The notes beneath the pieces are model-generated. The model saw only the letters and a program-made list of their open reading frames with translations, had not been told where the DNA came from and did not search any database. Below are positions 26,152 through 34,740 of a stretch of 64,000 nucleotides of DNA, piece by piece. The position numbers were made by a program, and so were the translations under genes. How positions within the stretch are numbered: the first letter of the stretch is position 1; every line of letters starts with the position of its first letter. This DNA is from an uncultured Bacteroidales bacterium (GTDB taxonomy: Bacteria > Bacteroidota > Bacteroidia > Bacteroidales > UBA932): the NCBI GenBank assembly GCA_944326305.1, contig CALVDL010000008.1:47856-111855 (forward strand), written 5' to 3'.

Positions 26152-28212
26152 TTATTCGCGGAAGTCCATTTTTACATTGTCTATCCAGATTCTGCCTTTG
26201 GACGATTTGCCGAAGTAGAATACCACCTGCCAGCGCCCGTCCTCCGGTATGCTGATCTCACCTGTGTCGAACTGTCCTCCATCAGGAGCTATGGCAACTG
26301 TCTCCGAGAACAGTTTTTCTGCCGGGGCCCCTGCCTTTTCTATCTTGAGGGACAATGTGTTGGCACCGTCCGCCTTGTAGTCGAATGCGACTCTGACCTT
26401 CTTCATCCCGCCGCTCGGGAAGTTCCATTTGAGGAATGCATCGGCGTCCTTGCTGCCAGCTGCGGCAATGTCCGCCCTGGCGCATTTAGTCCCTGACATC
26501 ATGGATGCGGTATCGATACTGAAGGAGATGCCCCCGTTTTCCGGCTCTTTGACACTCCATCCTCCGAAGTTGTCGTCGAATTCTCCGTTTATCACCCTTT
26601 TGTAGGCAGCCTGGCGTTCTCCGTAGAAGCGGGTGTCCAGAGGATATGCATGTACCCTTTCCGCCCATTCTTCCCAGGCCTTGAACATATTTGCCGTCCT
26701 TTCAGGGTCTGATGCCGCGAGATTGTTCATTTCGGTAGGGTCGGCCTCCATGTCGTAAAGCTCGATGTTCTCCGTCTTGAACGTGTTGCCTTCGCCTGTC
26801 TTCAGGACAATCTTCCATTTGCCGTCCCTGACGGCAATGTTGGCTTCATGTTCCCAGAAAGTCATGCCTCTGCCTGTATTCCCGCCTGAAAAATTCGGGA
26901 CAAGGCTGACCCCTTCCATAGGATGTATCTCATTGCCCCTGTATGTTTCCGGGTATTCTGCCCCGGCAACGTCCACACAGGTGGCCATGATGTCCGCAAA
27001 ATATCCGTATTCGTCTATGAATGTCCCGTCAAGACTGCTGTCGATGCCTTCCGGCCAGCTGACTATCAGAGGGGTGGCGATACCGCCTTCGTTCGTATAG
27101 TGCTTGTACTCCCTGTAAGGGGTGCTGCTGAGGTTTGCCCAGTTTATACGGTAGCTTTCATGCGTGTCTTCCTTACCGTCCACAGCCTTGCGTTTCCCTC
27201 CGCTGATGAACTCGGCGCAGGCCCCGTTGTCGGACATGAACATTATGATTGTATTGTCGAACTGGCCTGTCTCTTTCAATGCCTGCACTACTTTGCCTAT
27301 GCCCTGGTCCATCAGGTCTACCTGCGCCGCATAGATGGCCATGCGCATTGCAAATTCCTTCTGCTCCTCAGGTGTGAGGGAGTCCCATGCCTGTACATCC
27401 TTGTCCCGTGGCGAAAGGACGACGTCCTGTCTGAACAGGCCCATCGCCTTCTGCCTTTCGAAACGCTCCTGCCTGAGCCTGTCCCATCCTGCCATGTACC
27501 TTTCTGCATATTTGTCTATTGTCTGCTGCGGTGCATGGAGCGGCCAGTGCGGCGCGTTGAATGCCAGGTACATGAAAAGCGGCTTCTCCTTGTAGTCGTG
27601 GCGGCTTATGAACGTGGCTGCGCTGTCGCTGAGTGCCGTGGTTATATAGAAGCCCTCCGGTGTAGGGGAAGGAGTATTCTCATTGTACATTGTGGTCTTG
27701 AAATAGTTCGAAGCCCCTGACGGTATACCGTAAAAACGGTCGAACCCTCTCTGTGCAGGCCATGCCTCCTCTACTTTCCCCTGGTTCTGCCTGTCACTGC
27801 TCAGATGCCATTTCCCGCACATGTAGGTGCCGTATCCGGCTTCCTTGAGCACTTCTGCTATGGTTACGCAGTTGTTGTTCAGATGCCCCTGGTACTGCGG
27901 CGTCTGCAGGTCTGCGGCCGCCATCCATCCCATCCCGGCCTGGTGGGGGTACAACCCCGTCATCAGGACAGCCCTTGAGGGGCAGCTCCTGGCATTGTTG
28001 TAGAACTGCCTGTATCTGATCCCGTTCTCTGCAAGGTTATCCAGATTCGGTGTTTCAATTTCACCCCCGTAACATCCGAGGTCGGAATATCCCATGTCAT
28101 CGGCAAGTATTACCACTATGTTCGGCCTTGCCCCCTTCTCCGGTGAGCATGAGACAGCGGCAGGCAGGGCTGCCGCCATCAGGCCCATGTATTTGATGCT
28201 TTTTGTTTTCAT
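26152..28212 (-). CDS. Arylsulfatase-like S1 sulfatase with C-terminal carbohydrate-binding-like domain
   Basis: Lipoprotein of 686 aa (Cys22 after ALPAAVS). Residues 25-530 are an S1 sulfatase: metal site LADDMGYSD (Asp38-Asp39), signature S-C-P-S-R with Ser76, MTGLYPHQAGMG, KWHLSSDRQ and FMSDNGACAEF. Residues 540-686 form an extra beta-sandwich that begins INGEFDDNFGGWSV and ends GRIWIDNVKMDF; this 'N-G-[DE]-F ... W ... I-D-[ND]-V' frame is characteristic of CBM4/9-like jelly rolls. The appendage explains why it is about 120-150 aa longer than its paralogues at 22984-24603 and 47116-48810. It may hold the enzyme on polymeric substrate. Second gene of the operon. Confidence 0.9.
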   Translation of the reverse strand: MKTKSIKYMGLMAAALPAAVSCSPEKGARPNIVVILADDMGYSDLGCYGGEIETPNLDNLAENGIRYRQFYNNARSCPSRAVLMTGLYPHQAGMGWMAAADLQTPQYQGHLNNNCVTIAEVLKEAGYGTYMCGKWHLSSDRQNQGKVEEAWPAQRGFDRFYGIPSGASNYFKTTMYNENTPSPTPEGFYITTALSDSAATFISRHDYKEKPLFMYLAFNAPHWPLHAPQQTIDKYAERYMAGWDRLRQERFERQKAMGLFRQDVVLSPRDKDVQAWDSLTPEEQKEFAMRMAIYAAQVDLMDQGIGKVVQALKETGQFDNTIIMFMSDNGACAEFISGGKRKAVDGKEDTHESYRINWANLSSTPYREYKHYTNEGGIATPLIVSWPEGIDSSLDGTFIDEYGYFADIMATCVDVAGAEYPETYRGNEIHPMEGVSLVPNFSGGNTGRGMTFWEHEANIAVRDGKWKIVLKTGEGNTFKTENIELYDMEADPTEMNNLAASDPERTANMFKAWEEWAERVHAYPLDTRFYGERQAAYKRVINGEFDDNFGGWSVKEPENGGISFSIDTASMMSGTKCARADIAAAGSKDADAFLKWNFPSGGMKKVRVAFDYKADGANTLSLKIEKAGAPAEKLFSETVAIAPDGGQFDTGEISIPEDGRWQVVFYFGKSSKGRIWIDNVKMDFRE

Positions 28213-28235
28213 TTTATTTTTATGTTTTAACCCCA

Positions 28236-28264
28236 GTCACCTGCGGTGACAGACCCTGTCAGGG
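28236..28264 (-). other. Two small adjacent stem-loops between sulfatase genes
   Basis: In the 77-bp gap after the fused sulfatase stop there are two short inverted repeats: GTCACC/GGTGAC with a 3-base loop (28236-28250) and CCCTG/CAGGG separated by a single base (28254-28264). There is no T tract, so they are more likely an mRNA processing or stability site, or chance, than a full terminator. Confidence 0.3.
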
Positions 28265-28289
28265 GCATGCGGCTCAGGCTTTGCCTTTT

Positions 28290-31214
28290 CTACTCTGGTT
28301 TTTCGGTTCTGTATGATCCTGATGCCGTATGGATGTTGCCGAACATGTCGGTCGCACGTACTTCAATGCTGTGTGTGCCCGGCTCCAGAGTGTTGTCAAG
28401 TGTGGCTTTCCACAAATGCGTACACATTGACGGGACAGAATTCGGCCTGCGGCCTTTCATTGCCGTATCGGCGCTGTCCCATTCATACAGGCGTTTCAGG
28501 AAAGTAGGGTCCGCTTCGTCAGTGACCCTCTTCATTTTTTTCCATTCCCCTCCGTTGATCCTGAATTCCACAGTATCGTCAACGTCCCCGATGAAGAAGT
28601 TTGCGTACAGCGGATATTTGCCTCCTTGGCGGTATGGGACCACTTCTGGATTATATAGCCTTATCTGGAAATCATCGGACTCCCTTGCCGCCTTGTATCT
28701 GAAGGAATATCTGTTGCCTTCAATATTGATTATGGCGTAGCCGGCCGGGGTCCCGTCCCTCATTGTGGCGTCAGGCAGGCCGTTCACGTCTGTCTTGCCG
28801 GAGTACCAGTCCCCGTTGGTAGTTCCTACATTGTATTCATGGAATTTTACAGGGCCGTCCCATCCTGCTTCATTACCGTAATGAAACTGCATTTGAATAT
28901 GGGTATGAGCACTGAGACCCAGTACATTGTGCCCTTTCAGTATTTCGAACAGCCTTTCCCTGTGCTCAGGGATGAACTGTCCTTCCTTATAATATAAAGG
29001 TATATGATAGGCAAGTACGACCAGTTCATCCTTCCCTACCAGCTTCATGTAGTTTTCTATGAAGCTGAACTGGTCTTCGGAAAATCCTCCCTTATATGGG
29101 TTGGCCTTCGGGGCATTGTTCATGAAAATGTTATCGAGGACAATGAAATGCGTATCCCCGTACCGGAACGCGTATGTTGAAGGACCGAAATTGGATTCGA
29201 ACGTCTCATTGGCGTATTTCTCTTCTTTGCAGTCATAGTTCCTGTCATGGTTCCCGATGACGTTGTACCACGGGATGCCCATCCCGGCTACGGCTTCCCT
29301 GTAGAATGGATGCAGGTCGAGCTTGTCTCCTACTACATCGCCGAGGCTTATGCCGAATGATATCCCTTCGAGGTCGTTGGCTTCATCCACAATCATCCTG
29401 CGGAAGTAGTCCACCTCTGTTTTCGAATAAGGCTGCGGGTCTCCGAACGCAAAGAAACTGAAATTTTCAGGATCATCGTATTTTTCCATAGGGAAGTCCA
29501 GGGACTGCGGGAGTTTCCCGGTCGGTGCTGAACCCTTGTATTGCAGCTGCGGTGATCCTGCCGGTTTGTGAATGTACCAGCTTTGAGGAAGATTGTATTC
29601 ATCTGCCGGGGAGATGTATCCTTTTGGCTTTATCGCGAATATTACGCAGTGGTCCCTCACTTTGAGCTCGTAGTACCCGTTCCCGTCGGTGGTGGATATG
29701 TTCATCCCGTCCGATACAGCCACGCCCGGAATGCCTTTTTCATTGGAGTCTTTCTTCCCGTTTCCGTTGATGTCTTCAAAGACGAAGCCTTTTGCCGTCT
29801 TTTTGGCATTCTTCTTTGCCAGGACGGATGCCTGGTGCTCCTTGGCCTCCATTTCGGTTTCCTGTCCGAGGTCTCCCTGGCTCTTCATCCAGGATTCGAG
29901 TACGGCGGCCATTTCCTCCCTTACCGGTTCATATTTCTTTTTCCCGATGAGGTTGTGCCGCTGGTCAGGATCCTTGATCCTGTCATAGAGTTCTTCGGCA
30001 GGACGGTGCTGGTATTTGTTCACAAGCTCTGCAGCCTTGGGGTCGGTCTTGGCCTTTTCGACCCAGGACATCCATATCTTGTCTTTCTCGGACGTCGTGG
30101 TACACTGGAATGTTGCCTCCGGGGTCAGGTTCCTTATATATACGTATCTGTCGTTGCGCACTGAACGCACTCCGTAGTATTCAGGTCCGCCTATGATGCC
30201 CCTGGATGTCTGCAGCCCGAATGACCAGTCCTTTATCTTGTTTTCCTTCCCGTTAAGCAGTCCTACGAAACTTTTGCCGTCGAGCCCTTCAGGCTGTTCT
30301 CCTCCTGCAATTTCGATGAATGTAGGGACAATATCCACATATTCAGCTATTGCATCGCATGTGCTGCCAGGTTCGGTGACACCTGGCCAGCGTACTATCA
30401 TACCAGTCTGCAGCCCCATGTCGTAGCATGTCCACTTGGCGAAAGGCAGGGAATTGCCTTGCTCGGACGTGAAGAACATGGCTGTGTTGTCCGCTACACC
30501 GGTCTCGTCCAGCAGGTCGAGCACCGAGCCCAGTTCAGAATCCATGAAACTGATTTCGGCATAGTACCGTGTCAGTCCTTCCCTTGTCTCTGGCGTATCC
30601 ACATAATAAGACGGGAGAATCAGCTTGTCTGCATCGAATTTGCTTGCGTCTCCTTTGTTCCACGGTGTATGCGGCTGGTGAGTGCACACGAAAAGACAGA
30701 ACGGCTGCCCTTTCGCCTTGGCATCTGCGATAAACGGTCTGATCAGGCTTGTATCCACATCCACATTGTCCGGGCTGAGGTACTCGTAGTCGAATATCTC
30801 TTTAGGGGCGATATGCCTCTTTCCCTGGAGGGCAACCCTGTAGCCTTCATTCCGGAGATACTGCACTACAGACTTTACGCCATCCTGTGCAAAGGTATGG
30901 TTCGGGTATGCACCGCTCTTTACCGGATACAGCCCGGTCATCATACAGTGCCGTGTAGGAGAGCTCATCGGGGCCGCCTGGAAGAAGTTGGTGAACCTCA
31001 CTCCCTCCTGTGCGAGCCTGTCGATATTGGGCGTCTTTGAATTCTTGCTGCCGTAGCATCCGAGATCACGGTAAGTGCAGTCATCTGCAATCATGATGAC
31101 TATGTTCGGCCTGTTATTTTTATCCTGTTCTTTCGGCTGGCTTTCTGCTGCATTGCAGACGCCGTTTGATACGGCCGGGATTGCCAGCGTGGCTAATAGT
31201 ATTCTGTTATCCAT
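28290..31214 (-). CDS. Bifunctional sulfatase - calcineurin-like phosphoesterase fusion
   Basis: Exported protein of 974 aa and first gene of the minus-strand operon. The frame is open to 31325, but MDNRILLATLAIPAVSNG at 31214 is the signal peptide and a good -7 box lies between the two positions. Residues 35-455: S1 sulfatase with metal site Asp44-Asp45, signature S-S-P-T-R (Ser84) and GKRHI; the second metal motif reads SEQG rather than SDNG. Residues 475-575: a SdrD/MetallophosN-like beta domain (FEDINGNGKKDSNEKGIPGV). Residues 585-850: metallophosphoesterase with GDPQ (591-594), GDVVGD (625-630), GNHD (654-657), His737 and SAHTH (768-772). Residues 860-974: MetallophosC-like domain. All phosphoesterase metal motifs are present, so both halves look active. 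It could remove sulfate and phosphate from one glycan. Confidence 0.9.
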   Translation of the reverse strand: MDNRILLATLAIPAVSNGVCNAAESQPKEQDKNNRPNIVIMIADDCTYRDLGCYGSKNSKTPNIDRLAQEGVRFTNFFQAAPMSSPTRHCMMTGLYPVKSGAYPNHTFAQDGVKSVVQYLRNEGYRVALQGKRHIAPKEIFDYEYLSPDNVDVDTSLIRPFIADAKAKGQPFCLFVCTHQPHTPWNKGDASKFDADKLILPSYYVDTPETREGLTRYYAEISFMDSELGSVLDLLDETGVADNTAMFFTSEQGNSLPFAKWTCYDMGLQTGMIVRWPGVTEPGSTCDAIAEYVDIVPTFIEIAGGEQPEGLDGKSFVGLLNGKENKIKDWSFGLQTSRGIIGGPEYYGVRSVRNDRYVYIRNLTPEATFQCTTTSEKDKIWMSWVEKAKTDPKAAELVNKYQHRPAEELYDRIKDPDQRHNLIGKKKYEPVREEMAAVLESWMKSQGDLGQETEMEAKEHQASVLAKKNAKKTAKGFVFEDINGNGKKDSNEKGIPGVAVSDGMNISTTDGNGYYELKVRDHCVIFAIKPKGYISPADEYNLPQSWYIHKPAGSPQLQYKGSAPTGKLPQSLDFPMEKYDDPENFSFFAFGDPQPYSKTEVDYFRRMIVDEANDLEGISFGISLGDVVGDKLDLHPFYREAVAGMGIPWYNVIGNHDRNYDCKEEKYANETFESNFGPSTYAFRYGDTHFIVLDNIFMNNAPKANPYKGGFSEDQFSFIENYMKLVGKDELVVLAYHIPLYYKEGQFIPEHRERLFEILKGHNVLGLSAHTHIQMQFHYGNEAGWDGPVKFHEYNVGTTNGDWYSGKTDVNGLPDATMRDGTPAGYAIINIEGNRYSFRYKAARESDDFQIRLYNPEVVPYRQGGKYPLYANFFIGDVDDTVEFRINGGEWKKMKRVTDEADPTFLKRLYEWDSADTAMKGRRPNSVPSMCTHLWKATLDNTLEPGTHSIEVRATDMFGNIHTASGSYRTEKPE

Positions 31215-31259
31215 TTTTTGCAGTTTACAAGACGTATCCTGCATCTTTACGGTCGGGAG

Positions 31260-31267
31260 CAAAGTTA
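31260..31267 (-). promoter_or_regulatory. Likely -7 box of the sulfatase operon promoter
   Basis: On the minus strand 31267-31260 reads TAACTTTG, an exact match to the Bacteroidota -7 consensus TAnnTTTG, followed by C and preceded by an A-rich run. No clear -33 TTTG is seen at the usual distance. Transcription from here would start about 40 bases before the ATG at 31214, which supports that start for the fused sulfatase. The 306-bp divergent region 31215-31520 holds no other gene. Confidence 0.5.
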
Positions 31268-31408
31268 ATTCTTTTTTGCATCTGTTGATGCGTCCGGACC
31301 GTACGGATTGTCTGTTTATGTGCAATAATGTTCCGAAAATCTATATTTATGTCCTGTTTTTATGTTTTTCGGCTCCGGAACAATAGTGTAGATTTTCGGG
31401 AAAAGACG

Positions 31409-31441
31409 TTTGTTGATATTAAGGTGTTTGACATAAATTCG
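31409..31441 (+). promoter_or_regulatory. Possible promoter of module 2
   Basis: TTTG at 31409-31412 is followed after 21 bases by TAAATTCG (31434-31441), seven of eight matches counting the two free positions of TAnnTTTG. It lies 79 bp before the SusC-A start of module 2 in the divergent region. An AT-rich leader with AACTAACTGAATTAATGA (31485-31502) follows. Confidence 0.35.
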
Positions 31442-31520
31442 CGCCGTTAAAAAAGACGTTCTGGTCTTTACGGATTTAAAAAACAACTAACTGAATTAAT
31501 GAACTAACAACCTTAAATCT

Positions 31521-34500
31521 ATGAATGATTTTCGTGTTAAAGTGTTGCATGTATTGCAGAATAGTCTCTGCCATGTCCTTGCAATGGGTTTTGTCTTGCT
31601 GTTCCCGGTCTTTATGTCGGACTGGTCGGCATCTGCCCAGAGTGCGGATCAGCAGGGTGGGGCTATGACTGTAAACGGAATTGTGACCGACGAATCGGGA
31701 GTCCCTCTCGTCGGTGTCTATGTCTTCGTGGAGAATACTACGAATGGTGTGTCGACCAACCTGGACGGTGAATATTCGATAGAGGTTACCGGGGATGCAC
31801 CGGAGCTGGTCTTCTCTTGTCTGGGTTTCGAGACGCAGAAGTTTCCTGTAACCGGTAATGCCACCATCAATGTTGCCCTTGCCCAGGATGCGCAGAATCT
31901 TGATGAAGTGGTGGTCGTCGGTTACGGTGTACAGAAGAAAGAAAGTTCGGTGGCTGCGATTACCCAGGTGAAGGGGGATGACCTTGCCGGGACAAATACT
32001 ACATCAATCGCTTCTGCTCTTCAAGGCCAGATACCAGGTGTGTCTGTGATTATGAATAGCGGACAGCCGGGAGGTGAAGTCTCTAAAATAATGATCCGTG
32101 GGGTGTCATCGTGGGTTAGTTCAGATCCTTTGGTACTGGTGGATGGAGTAGAGCGTGATTATAACAATATCGATCCTTCTGAAATCGAGACAATGTCAGT
32201 ATTGAAAGACGCATCTGCAACTGCTGTTTTCGGTGTACGTGGAGCTAACGGAGTAATCCTGATTACGACTAAAAGAGGTAAGGCAGGAGAAGTCAAGGTG
32301 AATTTCTCATCTGAAGTAGGCGTAAAACAGCCTATCAATATGATTGCGCCAATGGACAGTTATACTACTGCCTTGATTATAAATGAAGCCAGAAAAAACG
32401 ATAATGACTGGGGATCGATGCTTTCGGATGAGGTTATAGAGCATTATAGGGTGCAGGATATGCCGTATGTGTATACCAACACGAACTGGCAGGATGTCAT
32501 GCTTAAAAACGGTATACAGCATAAATACAATCTGAATGTATCGGGAGGTACAGATTTCGCTCGTGTTTTCGCTTCGCTTTCTTATATGCATGACGGAGAC
32601 ATCATCAATACGATTAAGAATGAACTTTATGATCCGTCATACAAATACGACCGTTATAACTACAGGTTCAATGTGGATATGAATGTCACCAAGACCACGG
32701 TTGTCTCAATTGATGCGGGTGGTTATATAGGTTTTAGGAATGCTCCGTTCGAGACTAATACACAGCGTCGTTTCCGTCCTATTTTTACACTTGGACCTAT
32801 GGATGGAGTTCCTTTTTATCCGGCAGATGTTCTGGAGCAGTATCCTGATACGGTTCATCCTGATGAAACGGGATGGAGACTCGGGTCAACCAATATAACA
32901 AATGCAGAGAACCCAATGGTAGCGAACAGTTTCAGCGGAAGCAGAACTGTCAAGACAAGCAATATTAATTTAAGTATACGTTTGAATCAGGATCTGAGCT
33001 TTATAACGGAGGGATTGAGCGCAAAGATCCAGGCTTCCTATAATAATATTAGCAGATGGACGAAAACCATAGAGTACAGTGCCATCACATATAAACTGAA
33101 TACTGACTTGACATGGGTCAGAAGATTGGGAAGAACAGAAACAGGCCGGGAGGATCCGGAAGAAATTCCTACAGTGAATACTGATTCTATGGATGGTGAT
33201 CCATATCCTACGAAGAATTATTACTATGAGGTTTCCCTCAACTATAACAGGACATTCGGCAAGCATGGGGTTACGGGCCTTATAGTCGGACAGCGACGCA
33301 AGACCATGCGCAATGCGCAGTTTCCAAGTTATGAACAGGGTATTGCCGCACGAGTAACATATGACTATGCCAATAAGTATTTGTTTGAAGCGAATCTAGG
33401 ATATAACGGATCAGAGCAGTTTGCAAGTTCAAAGCAATATGGATTGTTCCCGTCATTCGCTGTCGGATACAATCTCCATAACGAGAAATTCTTCCAGCCT
33501 TTGCGCAAGGTAGTGAACCGGGCCAAGATCCGTGCTTCATGGGGACAGGTGGGAAGTGATGCTTCCGGCGGTGACAGATGGCTGTTTTCATCTTCGTTTG
33601 TAACCGGGTCTGGAGATGTCTATACTCCGGGACTTCCTGGTATAGCCGGTCCGGACAGGACTCCTATAGTAGAAGAAAAAGCCGCTAATGTAAATGCCGG
33701 ATGGGAGATAGCCACCAAGCGTGATATCGGTTTTGAATTGAGTTTCCTTAAGAATGACATGTTTGTGCTTTCCATGGATTTCTTCGATGAACACAGGACA
33801 GGTATATTGCTTTCTCGCCAGTCTGTGCCTACTTATGCCGGAATTGAGCCTAAGAAAATGAATCTTGGAGAGACAAGGACAAAAGGATACGAGATTGAAC
33901 TTAAATTCCAGTGGTCTTCTCCGGATGACAATTGGTATGTATGGGCACGGCCGGCTGTGAGCTTCAGTGACAACCGTATCATATCCAAGGATGAACCTAT
34001 GTATACGCCAGCATATCTGAAGGAAGAAGGGCACCGTATAGGACAGGTGTTCGGCTATCATCACACAGGCTGGATCCAGGATGCGGACGTTGCGATGACT
34101 GCAGCACGTTATGGCGGAGGCCTTATGGGATTGGGTGATACAGAGTATGTGGATTTTAACGGCGATGGAATTATTGATAGTAATGACATATATGCTCTGG
34201 GATACGCACAGACATATCCGCTTTATAATTATTCTTTTTCTCTGGGCTTTACTTTCAAGAATTTTGAGTTTGACATGATGTTCCAGGCTGCGAGCCACCT
34301 TACAAGGACGGTTGTGGACAATTTTGCATGGCCGCTTCACCGTCTGTCCAATCAGGTTTTTGAATATCAGCTCGATTCATGGAGCCCTGATAATAGAGAC
34401 GCCATGTATCCTGCTTACCATTTCGATACTAACAGGATCCATAATAATATAGGTGACGGACAGGCAAGGTCCGTAGCTGCCTATGATGCTTCGTATATCC

Positions 34501-34721
34501 GTCTGAAAAATATTAATGTTGCATATAATCTGCCTAAACGCATAGTACAGAAAATAGGTCTTTCCAAATTTTCTGTATATGCCAGAGCCAATAACCTGTT
34601 TACATGGGCCCCGGGATATCCTTTGGCCGATCCGGAGGCAAGTGACGGCGGAAGCAATGTAACTAATGGTTATTATCCGATGACAAGGACAGTGACTTTG
34701 GGCCTCCAAATCGGTTTTTAA
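31521..34721 (+). CDS. SusC/RagA-like TonB-dependent transporter (module 2, SusC-A)
   Basis: Outer-membrane transporter of 1066 aa. Signal peptide (about 1-40, ending SASAQ), carboxypeptidase-D-regulatory-like domain (50-120), TonB-box-like DEVVVVGYG (128-136), plug with LKDASATAVFGVRGANGV, and a beta-barrel with the calcium-loop-like YVDFNGDGIIDSND before the end. Compared with SusC-A of modules 1 and 3 the barrel is more divergent, implying a different oligosaccharide. Codon use is AT-richer than in module 1. It heads a co-directional run of fifteen genes reaching 63702, though internal stem-loops suggest several transcription units. Confidence 0.95.
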   Translation: MNDFRVKVLHVLQNSLCHVLAMGFVLLFPVFMSDWSASAQSADQQGGAMTVNGIVTDESGVPLVGVYVFVENTTNGVSTNLDGEYSIEVTGDAPELVFSCLGFETQKFPVTGNATINVALAQDAQNLDEVVVVGYGVQKKESSVAAITQVKGDDLAGTNTTSIASALQGQIPGVSVIMNSGQPGGEVSKIMIRGVSSWVSSDPLVLVDGVERDYNNIDPSEIETMSVLKDASATAVFGVRGANGVILITTKRGKAGEVKVNFSSEVGVKQPINMIAPMDSYTTALIINEARKNDNDWGSMLSDEVIEHYRVQDMPYVYTNTNWQDVMLKNGIQHKYNLNVSGGTDFARVFASLSYMHDGDIINTIKNELYDPSYKYDRYNYRFNVDMNVTKTTVVSIDAGGYIGFRNAPFETNTQRRFRPIFTLGPMDGVPFYPADVLEQYPDTVHPDETGWRLGSTNITNAENPMVANSFSGSRTVKTSNINLSIRLNQDLSFITEGLSAKIQASYNNISRWTKTIEYSAITYKLNTDLTWVRRLGRTETGREDPEEIPTVNTDSMDGDPYPTKNYYYEVSLNYNRTFGKHGVTGLIVGQRRKTMRNAQFPSYEQGIAARVTYDYANKYLFEANLGYNGSEQFASSKQYGLFPSFAVGYNLHNEKFFQPLRKVVNRAKIRASWGQVGSDASGGDRWLFSSSFVTGSGDVYTPGLPGIAGPDRTPIVEEKAANVNAGWEIATKRDIGFELSFLKNDMFVLSMDFFDEHRTGILLSRQSVPTYAGIEPKKMNLGETRTKGYEIELKFQWSSPDDNWYVWARPAVSFSDNRIISKDEPMYTPAYLKEEGHRIGQVFGYHHTGWIQDADVAMTAARYGGGLMGLGDTEYVDFNGDGIIDSNDIYALGYAQTYPLYNYSFSLGFTFKNFEFDMMFQAASHLTRTVVDNFAWPLHRLSNQVFEYQLDSWSPDNRDAMYPAYHFDTNRIHNNIGDGQARSVAAYDASYIRLKNINVAYNLPKRIVQKIGLSKFSVYARANNLFTWAPGYPLADPEASDGGSNVTNGYYPMTRTVTLGLQIGF

Positions 34722-34740
34722 TTGAAGTAACAGTAAGGAA

